Shown here one piece after another: positions 17,660-26,276 of a DNA stretch of 64,000 nucleotides (the first letter of the stretch is position 1; every line of letters starts with the position of its first letter). Origin of the DNA: an uncultured Prevotella sp. (lineage in GTDB: Bacteria > Bacteroidota > Bacteroidia > Bacteroidales > Bacteroidaceae). Made by a program: the position numbers and the translations under genes. A model generated the notes under the pieces. The model had not been told where the DNA came from and made no database searches. It was given only the letters and a program-made list of their open reading frames with translations. The stretch covers positions 23,645-87,644 of the forward strand of contig CAKPYB010000012.1 in assembly GCA_934202525.1 (NCBI GenBank), read 5' to 3'.

Positions 17660-18913
17660 CTAATTAAAAACTAATACATCATTATCCTTATAAGCTTCAT
17701 AGCCGCTAACGATAACCTGCTCGCCCGGCTCTAAGCCCTCAATCACCTCATAATATTGAGGATTTTGGCGACCGATGGTAATCTTTCGGCGATAAGCCTT
17801 CTTGCCACTCTTGTCTAATACGAAAATCCATTGACCGCCCGTTACACTATAAAACGTGCCTTTTGGGATAATTATTGCCTGCTTCGACTGACCGAGCTGC
17901 AAATCTACATAATAAGTCTGACCGGTTCGGATATTGCCAGGACGAACACCTTTGAAGATGAAGTCGATGCGGAATCTGCCGTCTCTTACCTCGGGATAAA
18001 CCTTGCGAACCTGCAGGAGATAATGCTTGCCGTTCTGGTCGAAAGTGGCAGTAAGTCCCGGTTTTACCCGGTCGATGTAATGCTCATCCACCTGCGCCTG
18101 CACCTTGAAATCGCTAAGGTCGTTGATGACGCCAATCTTCTGTCCTGCCTGAATGCTTTGTCCCAGCTCCACATCGAGCAAACCGATTTCGCCCGAAATG
18201 GTGCTGCGGATGTTCAGCTTCTCCTTGCGCTGGCGAACCAGCTGCACATTCTTCTGCATGGCTTCCAGATTATCGCCCATCTGATCCATCTGCGAACGGC
18301 GGAGTTGCGCATCCTTCTTCAATCGCTTGCTGATGAGCGCATGCTTCTTGACGGCAAGGTCGTAATCTTCCTTAGCCTTCAGATACTCCTCGCGCGAATT
18401 GAGTTCTTCCTTGTGCAACGCCTCCTGATGCTGATAGGAACGGCGCTTGGTAATGACATCCTGCGAAAGCGACAGTTCCTCGTTGCTGTTGTTCAGGCGG
18501 TCCTGCTCCATCGAAATCTGGGTATTGCGAAGCATGTCCTGCTTTTCGGCAAGTTCGCTTTCTACATTCAGAATCTCCAGGTCGAGATTCGAATTGCTCA
18601 GTTTCACGATGACATCGCCCTTGTTCACGTGGGCACCTTCATCCACCACTTTCTCCAGAACAATACCGCCTTCCTCGGAACTGATCTGCACCACGGAGAT
18701 AGGAACCACCTGTCCATCCACCGAAACATAATCGTTGAACTGCGCCTTCTCCACGGTTCCGATGCTCAATCCCTTCCTATCCACCTTCAGGGTGGAAGAG
18801 AAATTGCTCAATCCCAACCAAATGAGGACTGCGATCAAAACCGCTCCTCCGCCAATCCATGCCCAGTACTTGCGAGGCACGAGATATTTTTTCTTTTCTA
18901 TTTTTATGTCCAT
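17660..18913 (-). CDS. HlyD/MacA-type periplasmic adaptor of an efflux pump
   Basis: 417 aa. Single N-terminal membrane helix (WAWIGGGAVLIAVLIWLGL), barrel-sandwich half-motif (VDGQVVPISVVQISSEEGGIV), a long coiled-coil hairpin (about 115-235), the second half-motif (ISGEIGLLDVELGQSIQAG) and a beta-barrel domain. It bridges an inner-membrane permease to TolC. It is transcribed after TolC and 50 bp before the permease gene. The gap to TolC holds a large palindromic repeat. Confidence 0.88.
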   Translation of the reverse strand: MDIKIEKKKYLVPRKYWAWIGGGAVLIAVLIWLGLSNFSSTLKVDRKGLSIGTVEKAQFNDYVSVDGQVVPISVVQISSEEGGIVLEKVVDEGAHVNKGDVIVKLSNSNLDLEILNVESELAEKQDMLRNTQISMEQDRLNNSNEELSLSQDVITKRRSYQHQEALHKEELNSREEYLKAKEDYDLAVKKHALISKRLKKDAQLRRSQMDQMGDNLEAMQKNVQLVRQRKEKLNIRSTISGEIGLLDVELGQSIQAGQKIGVINDLSDFKVQAQVDEHYIDRVKPGLTATFDQNGKHYLLQVRKVYPEVRDGRFRIDFIFKGVRPGNIRTGQTYYVDLQLGQSKQAIIIPKGTFYSVTGGQWIFVLDKSGKKAYRRKITIGRQNPQYYEVIEGLEPGEQVIVSGYEAYKDNDVLVFN

Positions 18914-18950
18914 AATTTTATGTATTCAAGTTTGCAAGAGCACTCCACAC

Positions 18951-19144
18951 GCCCTGAAAGGGCAGAAGCTCCTAGCCCAGGGTAACACCCTGGGTTATCA
19001 TGGCCGCAAGCCTGTCGCCCTGTAAGGGCAAAAGCTTTAAAATTCCAGGCAATATACAAAGCTTTTGCCCTTTCAGGGCGCCTTGCTGATTGTTATTATA
19101 CCCAGGGTGTTACCCTGGGCTAGGAGCTTTTGGGCCTTCAGCCC
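18951..19144. repeat. large composite palindrome inside the efflux operon
   Basis: Outer arms around 18951-18998 and 19096-19144 contain CTCCTAGCCCAGGGTAACAC and its inverse. Inner arms at about 19021-19038 and 19058-19080 contain AGGGCAAAAGCTTT / AAAGCTTTTGCCCT. GC-rich, no ORF. It could fold over nearly its full length and sits between two genes read in the same direction. Confidence 0.8.
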
Positions 19145-19171
19145 GTACCTGAACCACTTGCGAAAGTTCTG

Positions 19172-20575
19172 TTATTTAATTAAATTTTCTCCCTGATAAT
19201 AACCTACCAGTCTCTGTTTGATAATGAGCAGCATCTGCATCTGGAGTTCCTTGATTCTGCTTTCCAGAAGCGTCTGGGCTGCGGTATGAAGATCGAAGGT
19301 GGAAAGCATTCCTTCTTCAAACTTCCGGCTCGACATGTGATAGGCAAGCGAATCGGAGACCACCTTCTTCTGCATCTGATGCAACTCCTTGGCGTAACCC
19401 TCTGCATCCATTACCGCCTGAGCTATCTGGTCGTGAAGCTTGCGCCTGGTTTCCTCCAGGTTCACCTGTGCCAGTTGCCAGTCGTTGCGTGCCTTCTTCA
19501 CGCTGTGCCAGCGGTCGCTATTATAAATAGGTATGGAAAGGGTCAACGCGAGGTATTCGCCCTGGTTGTTGTGAAACTGCGAGGCAAACCCATCGTATTG
19601 CCCTTTCTGAGAGAGATTCTTATAATAGTTGGTAGAAATACCGCCACCGAGAGAGAGTGATGGCAGCAATCTGCCTTTTGCTATCTTGTAATCATACCGA
19701 GCCCGCTCCACTTCGTATTCTGCCGACTTCAAATCGGGAGAAATATGCTGGAAGCCCTGGTAAACGGTTTCGTAGTTTACTCCAGATTCAGAAACCTCCT
19801 CATATCCAGTCTTTAACTTCAGATTTCGCTCCTCAACTATCTGGATTTTCTGTCCCCCTTCAATCTGGATTTTTGGTTCCTCATTAATCTGGATTTTCAG
19901 CTCTCCATCCACCGGAAAATTCATCGCCGATTTCAAGGCGAGCAGACTCTGTTTTGCCACATTCTCCTGATGCGTAAGATTGTATTCATCTTCTGCCACC
20001 TGCGATTCCATCTGCACCACATCCGGTCGGCCTTTCTCGCCCAGTTCATACAGGCGCTTCATCTTATCCAGCATCCGCTTGCTTTCGTTCAGTTTCTCGC
20101 TTGCTATCTGAATGCTTGCCTCAGCATAGGCAGCATCCACATATTTCTGCATCACGTCGATGGCTCTATCGTCCTGAATCTTCTGCATCGCCGTGGCTGA
20201 ATAATCCCGGCTCAACTTAGCCTGCTTCAAGGCGTTGATGGTGGCGAAACCGTCAAAGACATTCAGTTCGGCATAAAGCTGATAGTAGTTGTTGAATGTC
20301 GTTACATTATTATAAGTATTGGTTTCCGGGTCGATGTTTCGTCCCCAGGCATACTGTCCCTGCACGCCACCCGTAACGGTAGGCAGGAATCCTGCCACAG
20401 CATGCTGGTAATCCAGCTTGCGCTGGCGGGCATTAACCACCTCCCGCTTCACCTCCGTGGCGTGCTCCACGGCGTATTTCATGCAGTCGTCAAGGCTCCA
20501 GCTCTGTGCCGAGGCGCCAGCCGCCCAGACCAACCATCCTATCAATATTCCTATTCTTTTCATAATCTTCTTCAT
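19172..20575 (-). CDS. TolC family outer-membrane efflux protein
   Basis: 467 aa from the ATG at 20575 (MKKIMKRIGILIGWLVWAAGASA, a signal peptide). Upstream in-frame residues (MLFWYGSCPYHAK) do not help a signal. Two copies of the OEP domain with long helices for the periplasmic tunnel. Around residues 225-255 lies an odd insert of 8-residue units (KIQINEEP, KIQIEGGQ, KIQIVEER), encoded by a 24-bp tandem repeat at about 19841-19900. It is the first gene of the operon leading to adaptor, permease and ATPase. A sigma-54-like sequence lies about 15-30 bp before the start. Confidence 0.88.
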   Translation of the reverse strand: MKKIMKRIGILIGWLVWAAGASAQSWSLDDCMKYAVEHATEVKREVVNARQRKLDYQHAVAGFLPTVTGGVQGQYAWGRNIDPETNTYNNVTTFNNYYQLYAELNVFDGFATINALKQAKLSRDYSATAMQKIQDDRAIDVMQKYVDAAYAEASIQIASEKLNESKRMLDKMKRLYELGEKGRPDVVQMESQVAEDEYNLTHQENVAKQSLLALKSAMNFPVDGELKIQINEEPKIQIEGGQKIQIVEERNLKLKTGYEEVSESGVNYETVYQGFQHISPDLKSAEYEVERARYDYKIAKGRLLPSLSLGGGISTNYYKNLSQKGQYDGFASQFHNNQGEYLALTLSIPIYNSDRWHSVKKARNDWQLAQVNLEETRRKLHDQIAQAVMDAEGYAKELHQMQKKVVSDSLAYHMSSRKFEEGMLSTFDLHTAAQTLLESRIKELQMQMLLIIKQRLVGYYQGENLIK

Positions 20576-20588
20576 TTTGGCATGATAA

Positions 20589-20605
20589 GGACAAGAGCCG
20601 TACCA
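20589..20605 (-). promoter_or_regulatory. possible sigma-54 promoter upstream of TolC
   Basis: On the minus strand TGGTACG-N4-TTGTC resembles the sigma-54 consensus TGGCACG-N4-TTGCA. The GG of the -24 element is kept; the -12 element has GT where GC is usual. It lies just before the TolC start, near an NtrC-type regulator that would act on such a site. A weak match, by eye only. Confidence 0.35.
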
Positions 20606-20660
20606 AAACAGCATTTCTCCTGATAATCAAACCATTAAATAAAAACTCTCATTAAACAAA

Positions 20661-20700
20661 CTGTCCAACAATTAGACACCACCGTCTAATTGTTGGACAG
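20661..20700 (-). terminator. perfect 17-bp inverted repeat, likely terminator
   Basis: CTGTCCAACAATTAGAC, 6-nt loop, and the exact inverse, followed on the minus strand by TTTGTTT. It lies 11 bp after the ABC ATPase stop (gene at 20711-21391) and before the TolC operon. It could also be an operator, since the arms are perfect and not GC-rich. Confidence 0.55.
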
Positions 20701-20710
20701 AAACCGCAGC

Positions 20711-21391
20711 TTAAAGCTGATCATTCATCGTATCCACCACTTGTCCATCAAACAGATTGATGATGCGACTGGCGTAAGTAGCATCGTGCTTGGAGTGCGT
20801 CACCATCACGATGGTGGTTCCCTCCTCGTTCAGCTCGCTGAGCAACTGCATCACTTCCATACCATTCTTGGAATCGAGGTTACCCGTAGGCTCATCGGCA
20901 AGGATGATGCTAGGCTTGCCCACCACGGCACGGGCGATGGCAACCCTCTGCTGCTGACCGCCCGAAAGCTGATGAGGATAATGCTTGGCACGATGACTGA
21001 GCTTTACCTTGCGCAGGATGTCGAGCACTCGCTCCTTGCGCTCCGCCTTGCCAATGCCTAGATATTTGAGCTGCAGGTCGATGTTCTCCTCTACCGTCAA
21101 CTCATCTATCAGATTGAAATTCTGAAAGACGAAACCGATGCGACCCTTGCGATAAGCCGTGCGCTCACGCTCCTTGAGATGTCCTACCTCCTCATCGCCC
21201 AGCCAATACTTACCCTCGGTAGGTGTATCGAGCAAGCCGAGGATGTTGAGCAAGGTAGACTTGCCACATCCCGAAGGTCCCATGATGGCTACAAACTCTC
21301 CATTCTTTACATTGATGTTCACGCCGTTCAGGGCGATGGTTTCCACCTCTTCCGTGCGGAATATTCTAGTTAAATTCTCTGTACGTATCAT
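20711..21391 (-). CDS. ABC transporter ATP-binding protein (MacB/LolD type), second copy
   Basis: 226 aa. Walker A GPSGCGKST, LSGGQQQRVAIARA, IILADEPTGNLD and the switch His in VMVTHS. Near-identical in layout to the ATPase at 14.5 kb. It follows the permease gene by 51 bp and almost certainly energises it. The two ATPase-permease pairs on the same strand suggest a duplicated export module served by one TolC and adaptor. Confidence 0.9.
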   Translation of the reverse strand: MIRTENLTRIFRTEEVETIALNGVNINVKNGEFVAIMGPSGCGKSTLLNILGLLDTPTEGKYWLGDEEVGHLKERERTAYRKGRIGFVFQNFNLIDELTVEENIDLQLKYLGIGKAERKERVLDILRKVKLSHRAKHYPHQLSGGQQQRVAIARAVVGKPSIILADEPTGNLDSKNGMEVMQLLSELNEEGTTIVMVTHSKHDATYASRIINLFDGQVVDTMNDQL

Positions 21392-21442
21392 CTTGATTTA
21401 ATGTTTAATGTGTAGTGTTTAATGTTTACTTAGCTCATCATG

Positions 21443-23794
21443 CTATTCCATCTTGATGCTGTCTATCGGATTCTCCAGAGCGGTGCGCAGGGTATAGCTG
21501 AAGACCGATACCAAGGCTAGCAGCAAGGTGAAGATAGCTCCTGCTACCAATGTCCACCAAGGGAAATCGATGCGATATTTGAAACCTATCAAGTATTCTT
21601 GCATCAGCTTAACACACAATGGGATGGCGATAACCACAGCCACACACGATGTAATGAGGAATCGCTTGGAAAGTTGCCATGCCGCATCTGTCACCGAGGC
21701 TCCCATCACCTTGCGCAAGGCTATCTGTCGGCGCTGCTGGTTGCCGTAATATACCGACATGCCAAACAAGCCGAGGGCGGAAATCAAGATGGAGATGCCC
21801 ATGAAGGTGATGATGAGCACCATCATGTTGTGCTTCTCCTTGAGCGCATCAGCCAAGGTGTCGTCCAGATACTCCGTATCCATGTCGGTAGGTACGCCCA
21901 GCTGTTCCTTAGCCACTTGCTTGCAGGCACTTTGGATAGCAGACAGGGCTTGGGCATGGTCGCCACGAGTCTTCACCAAGATGGTCCAAAGCACATCATG
22001 ATTGGAAGGAACACGTATCGCATTATGATTTCCAAATTTGTCAGATTTGAACTCATCAAGAGCATCGCCACAGTGGAAATCTTTCACAACGCCACAAACC
22101 TCATATTCCGGCTTGCCTTCACGATTACCGAAATATGGTTTCTTGCTCGATACGCCAAAGGTTCGCTTGGCTTCCTCGCTAACCCAGATTTTGCCTGGCG
22201 TTGGGTCAGAATATCGCTCCAGCACCTTGAAGCCCATCATCTTCATCGCTATGGAATCCAATACGCTCAATCGCAAGAACGCTAAATTTTCTCCCTTCTC
22301 ATCATGCACTCCATTAGCAAAGCTGATGACAGGATTGTTGCCGATAGCCGTAGCCTCCTCCACCTCAGGCAGAGATTTCAATCTCGCTATCAACGCCGCG
22401 TTTCTGACGTCCACATTATCAAACCCGAAGGTGGTGGATACGCAGAGGATATCTTTTGTTTGATAACCCAAAGGTATGTTGGCGAGATGGCGCATCTGGA
22501 GCATCATCGTGATAGCCATCACCACCAGCGACATACTGATAACACTCTGTGCCACAATGAATATTTTACTAAACCACATCTTGCTGCGCAAGCGGATGGT
22601 ACCCTTCACCACATCTATCGGATTGTAGCGAGACACCACGATGGCTGGGAACAAGCCCGACAGCAAGGAGATAACGAGATAAGCCACCAACAGGCATCCC
22701 CAAACGGCAGGCGAAGAGAAGAGCGAAATCTTCGTATCCAAGATGCTATTAAATAAAGGTGTGAATGCCCAAGCCAGCAAAATGCCCAGCAAGAAGCAAC
22801 CTGCCGTGAAGAGTGCTGCCTCCTTGATATAGCGCAATACCACACCCAGTACCGACTCACCCAACAGGCGGCGGGTAGCCATCTCCTTGGCTCGATTGCC
22901 TATCTGCGCCACGGTGAGATTGATGTAATTGAAGATGGCTGAAAGCAAGAGGACGAGTGCCACAATCAAAAGGACATTGACCAAGGTCTTGCTGCCATGA
23001 CGGACATGCGAGCATGTAATATCTGAAAAATACAACTTATCCCAGCGTACCAAGCTAGAGCCCCACAAGAAACTGCCAGTTGTCTTCCCACGACTCCACC
23101 ATTTCTTCCAATAGCCCATATATTTATTGAGCAATGTGGCATTCACCTTTTCTGGATCAGCATTATCTGCCAATCGGACGATGGTAACAACCTCGCCAAA
23201 CTGATCCATCGGATACAAATCTGCGTCCTTAAATTTCATGGAAACAAAGATGTCGGTGGGTTCCAGCAAGTCTTCCCTGCCAAAATCATCCACGATGCCC
23301 ACTACCTTGAATTGCAGCGTGTCGCACTTAACGACCTGCCCGATAGGATTCGCATTGCAAAAAGCCCTCTTGGCAAAAGACTCGGAGATAAGGGCCTGGT
23401 GCTTATCCGTGAGCACACGATGAGCGGAGCATCCCCTGCACTTCATTCCCATCATATCCAAGAAGTTAGGATCTATGGCACGTGCCTGCACATGAAAGTA
23501 TTGACCATCCACCACAGCACCCTTGTCTGTATAATAATCGCTAAATCGGGTCCATTCCTTGATTTCCGGGATGGAAGGGAAAAACTCCTTAGCCGTACCC
23601 AGGGTCATGCCAAGATAATCGCCCGAACCAGGCACATAGAGGTTCTTGGCATCTGGCTGATGAGTGCCCACCCGATACTCCATGAAGGCGTAAGATACCA
23701 AAATCATCACAAAAGCCAAGGCTATCGAGAGTCCGAAAGCCTCGATAGCAGTATAGAGCTTGTTGCGCGATAAAAACTTAAAATAACTTTTCAT
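21443..23794 (-). CDS. MacB/FtsX-type ABC permease, second copy
   Basis: 783 aa. N-terminal membrane helix (YTAIEAFGLSIALAFVMILVS), periplasmic MacB_PCD-like domain, FtsX helices (about 265-420), a second periplasmic domain and a last FtsX domain (ALGLFGMSVYYGNQQRRQIALRKVMGAS). The latter carries the conserved QRRQIALRKVMGA coupling segment. It precedes its ATPase gene. TACTTTTG at 23867-23860 on the minus strand is the likely promoter; the leader contains three or four TCTGATGC/TCTGACGC repeats. It is transcribed divergently from the short regulator gene. Confidence 0.85.
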   Translation of the reverse strand: MKSYFKFLSRNKLYTAIEAFGLSIALAFVMILVSYAFMEYRVGTHQPDAKNLYVPGSGDYLGMTLGTAKEFFPSIPEIKEWTRFSDYYTDKGAVVDGQYFHVQARAIDPNFLDMMGMKCRGCSAHRVLTDKHQALISESFAKRAFCNANPIGQVVKCDTLQFKVVGIVDDFGREDLLEPTDIFVSMKFKDADLYPMDQFGEVVTIVRLADNADPEKVNATLLNKYMGYWKKWWSRGKTTGSFLWGSSLVRWDKLYFSDITCSHVRHGSKTLVNVLLIVALVLLLSAIFNYINLTVAQIGNRAKEMATRRLLGESVLGVVLRYIKEAALFTAGCFLLGILLAWAFTPLFNSILDTKISLFSSPAVWGCLLVAYLVISLLSGLFPAIVVSRYNPIDVVKGTIRLRSKMWFSKIFIVAQSVISMSLVVMAITMMLQMRHLANIPLGYQTKDILCVSTTFGFDNVDVRNAALIARLKSLPEVEEATAIGNNPVISFANGVHDEKGENLAFLRLSVLDSIAMKMMGFKVLERYSDPTPGKIWVSEEAKRTFGVSSKKPYFGNREGKPEYEVCGVVKDFHCGDALDEFKSDKFGNHNAIRVPSNHDVLWTILVKTRGDHAQALSAIQSACKQVAKEQLGVPTDMDTEYLDDTLADALKEKHNMMVLIITFMGISILISALGLFGMSVYYGNQQRRQIALRKVMGASVTDAAWQLSKRFLITSCVAVVIAIPLCVKLMQEYLIGFKYRIDFPWWTLVAGAIFTLLLALVSVFSYTLRTALENPIDSIKME

Positions 23795-23859
23795 ATCTGT
23801 TGTTTCTTTATTTTCTGATGCTTTTTCTGATGCATCCTATCTGATGCTTTTTTCTGACG

Positions 23860-23867
23860 CAAAAGTA
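23860..23867 (-). promoter_or_regulatory. promoter element of the permease-ATPase pair
   Basis: TACTTTTG on the minus strand, about 66 bp before the permease start. Confidence 0.55.
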
Positions 23868-23916
23868 ATCATTCCTTTTGATTCTGCCAAGAATCAGAAG
23901 CTAGCGGCAAGCGGAT

Positions 23917-23933
23917 TGTATGAAATTCATACA
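23917..23933. promoter_or_regulatory. 17-bp perfect palindrome between divergent genes, candidate operator
   Basis: TGTATGAAATTCATACA, a perfect inverted repeat about an A/T centre, lies between the permease promoter and the regulator promoter (TACTTTTG at 23995-24002). A related half-site TGTATGAT follows at about 23940. Its position suits a regulator controlling both directions. Confidence 0.55.
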
Positions 23934-24038
23934 CTCTTCTGTATGATAATCACACATCATCTTCCGTTTTGTTGGCTAATTCAAGAAAAAAGTGTACTTT
24001 TGCAAACAAAGACAAAAGATATAACAGAACACAAATAG

Positions 24039-24557
24039 ATGAAATACGGAACTATACTTGTTATCGACGACAATCCATCGATACTCACAGCCCTGAAGAT
24101 ATGCCTGGGCGGCACATTTGAGAAGATTCTCACCTTGCCTTGCCCAGACACAGCCCCCGCTCTGCTCCAACAAGAGCCAGTGGACATCATCTTGCTCGAC
24201 ATGAACTTTTCGCTGGGCGTAAACAGCGGACAGGAAGGTTTACTTTGGCTTCGCACCTTGCGCCGTCTCCATGCCAACATCCCCGTAGTGCTCATCACCG
24301 CCTACGCTGATATCCAGCTCGCCATCAAGGGATTGAAGACGGGAGCCGCCGACTTTGTAACCAAGCCTTGGGATAATGACGAACTTATCAGAACCCTGAA
24401 AGATGCCATCGACCGAAGCCAGGAAGTGGAGACACTGGAGAGCATCGAGACCACGCATATCCACAAGGTGGTGGATCAATGCCACGGCAATATTTCTCGT
24501 GCCGCCGAACTGCTCGGCATCACTCGCCAAACGCTTTATGCCAAGCTCAAGCGATAA
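24039..24557 (+). CDS. short response regulator: receiver plus Fis-type HTH, no AAA+ domain
   Basis: 172 aa. The receiver has DD (10-11), the phospho-acceptor in IILLDMNF and VTKPWDN. It runs straight into a Fis-type helix-turn-helix (RAAELLGITRQTLYAKLKR). The receiver and HTH are clearly paralogous to the 454-aa regulator at 10.1 kb, but the whole sigma-54 activator domain is missing. It cannot activate sigma-54 by itself and may act as repressor, competitor or ordinary DNA-binding regulator. The partner kinase follows by 63 bp; that gap holds a 20-bp direct repeat (24557-24576 and 24582-24601). Confidence 0.88.
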   Translation: MKYGTILVIDDNPSILTALKICLGGTFEKILTLPCPDTAPALLQQEPVDIILLDMNFSLGVNSGQEGLLWLRTLRRLHANIPVVLITAYADIQLAIKGLKTGAADFVTKPWDNDELIRTLKDAIDRSQEVETLESIETTHIHKVVDQCHGNISRAAELLGITRQTLYAKLKR

Positions 24558-24620
24558 TCACTTATCAAAATCATTCCCGTTATCACTTATCAAAATCATT
24601 CATGATTATCAACATCTGAT

Positions 24621-25508
24621 ATGAACACCATTTTCCACATATATATAATAGGTATCATACTCCTCGTCATAGGAGGCATCATCTATCTCTTCTTGCGCCA
24701 TCAGCGCAACCTGAAGAGCCGTGCCTTCTTGATGCAAGAGGCTATCCGCAATGGCGATTACTCCTTCCGTCTATCCACCAAGGGATTGCTCTCTGGAGAA
24801 CGAGCCTTGCAGCAAGCCCTCAACGATATGGAGAACGACATCGGCAGACTAGTGGCGCAGCATGAGGTGGAATCTTGGCAAAAGCTAACCCGAGTGCTCA
24901 CCCATGAGATTATGAACGCCACCGCCCCCATCTCCAGCATCTGCCAAGCCTATCTGAGCAATCCCGACATCCAAGGCTCGCCCTACGAGGAAGGCATCCG
25001 AGCCATTCGAGACACCAGCAAGTCGCTCACCAGTTTCGTGGACAGCTACCGCAAGCTCACCCAGCTACAAGAACCTGTCATCGAGAACATTCCACTCAAG
25101 GATTTCGTGGAAGGCATCAAGCCGCTCTATCCTCAGATAGAATGGCACATCCATATCCCTGAAGATGCCACCTGGTCTGCCGACAAAAACATGCTGCACC
25201 AGGTATTTATCAATCTGACCAAGAATGCCATCGAGGCTCACGCCTCAGCCATCGACATTCGATGCTTCCACAAACATCCAGAGAGCATCGAGAGTTCACA
25301 ATTCTCGGGCATCTATTTCAGCAACAATGGTGCCCCCATCCCAGCCGATGTGGCAAAGGAGATGTTCATCCCCTTCTTCTCCACCAAGCCATCAGGTTCG
25401 GGCATCGGCCTCTCCATCTCCCGCCAGATGCTGATGATGCAATCCATCACCCTCTCCCTAGCCGAGCATAATGTGGCAGGCTATCATGTAACATTCCGAA
25501 TGGAATGA
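24621..25508 (+). CDS. sensor histidine kinase, partner of the short regulator
   Basis: 295 aa. One membrane helix (about 5-25, IYIIGIILLVIGGIIYLFL), phospho-acceptor His in VLTHEIMNATAPI, N-box NLTKNAIEAH, FSNNGAPI and GSGIGLSISRQ. It is a shortened paralogue of the kinase at 11.5 kb: the PAS-like segment and the palindrome-encoded insert are absent. It ends near a truncated transporter gene. It probably phosphorylates the regulator just upstream. Confidence 0.88.
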   Translation: MNTIFHIYIIGIILLVIGGIIYLFLRHQRNLKSRAFLMQEAIRNGDYSFRLSTKGLLSGERALQQALNDMENDIGRLVAQHEVESWQKLTRVLTHEIMNATAPISSICQAYLSNPDIQGSPYEEGIRAIRDTSKSLTSFVDSYRKLTQLQEPVIENIPLKDFVEGIKPLYPQIEWHIHIPEDATWSADKNMLHQVFINLTKNAIEAHASAIDIRCFHKHPESIESSQFSGIYFSNNGAPIPADVAKEMFIPFFSTKPSGSGIGLSISRQMLMMQSITLSLAEHNVAGYHVTFRME

Positions 25509-25539
25509 AATATATGATAAAGAAGAGGAAACAAAAACT

Positions 25540-25797
25540 TTTGGTGGTTTGATGGCGGTAGATATTGCGCCTAAGAATGCATCGGGTGCTGCTCTTGGCG
25601 TTGTCGGCGTAGCGAGTTATGTGGGTGCCGGCATCCAGGACATCATGAGCGGTCTGCTCATCGAGGGCAACAAGCATCTGGTAAATGGCGTAGAGACTTA
25701 CTACTTTACCTATATCAATTATTTCTGGATTGGCGCAGCCCTGATGTCTGTCTTAATGACTTGCATCGTCTGGAAGGTGAAAACAAAGACTGTTTAA
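25540..25797 (+). pseudogene. 3' remnant of a major-facilitator (hexose/glycerol-phosphate antiporter-like) gene
   Basis: About 85 codons starting at FGGLMAVDIAPKNASGAALGV and ending in a membrane helix. The segment matches the last two or three helices of organophosphate:phosphate antiporters (GlpT/UhpC type), where the D-x-APK-x-ASG stretch is typical. No start codon or earlier helices exist; the sequence changes abruptly to kinase-gene context near 25535. It looks like what is left after a deletion reaching the kinase gene. Confidence 0.7.
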
Positions 25798-25818
25798 GAA
25801 ATAAACGAAGCTATCATC

Positions 25819-26099
25819 AAAATACTCTTCACTCTTCACCTTTCGGCCGGAAACCCCTGTGTTTATCGGCATTCCGAGGGGTGAAGAGTTGTTTTTATCT
25901 CTTCACCCACTCTTCACCACTCTTCACCTTCAGGAACGGAAACAGATGCAAAAGACAGATAGAAGGATTGCAAATCAGCCAGAACTGAAGGGTGAAGAGT
26001 GGTGAAGAGTAGGTGAAGAGTGCCCGAATACTCTTCACCACTCGGAATGCCGATAAACACAGGGGATTCGGGGCTTTTGGTGAAGAGTGAAGAGTATTT
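25819..26099. repeat. long imperfect inverted repeat made of GTGAAGAGT units
   Basis: The ends at 25819-25839 and 26079-26099 are perfect 21-bp inverted copies (core ACTCTTCACTCTTCACC). Next come arms carrying CCCTGTGTTTATCGGCATTC and its inverse, then inner clusters of CTCTTCACC facing GGTGAAGAG. The central 60 bp are unique. No ORF. The same design, with other arm sequences, is seen at 4.9-5.4 kb. Confidence 0.75.
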
Positions 26100-26156
26100 G
26101 GCAGGATGCCTATACGAAAACAAAATAAAGGAGGTTTCGATAACTGTTCCAGTAAA

Positions 26157-26276
26157 ACAGCCGACTAGCCACTCATGCGCTAGTCGGCTGTTTACGTTTT
26201 GCCAGTTAGCTATTTATATTTTGCCAGTTGGCTATTTATATTTTGCCAGTTGGCTATTTTCGTTTCTCCCATCGGC
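26157..26276. repeat. array of 10-bp palindromic sites at 22-bp period
   Basis: Sites start at 26179 (GCTAGTCGGC), 26201 (GCCAGTTAGC), 26223 and 26245 (GCCAGTTGGC) with a degenerate copy at 26267: exact 22-bp spacing. A perfect hairpin AACAGCCGACTAGC / GCTAGTCGGCTGTT (about 26157-26191) overlaps the first site. The design, not the sequence, matches the array at 49.96-50.1 kb. Confidence 0.65.
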
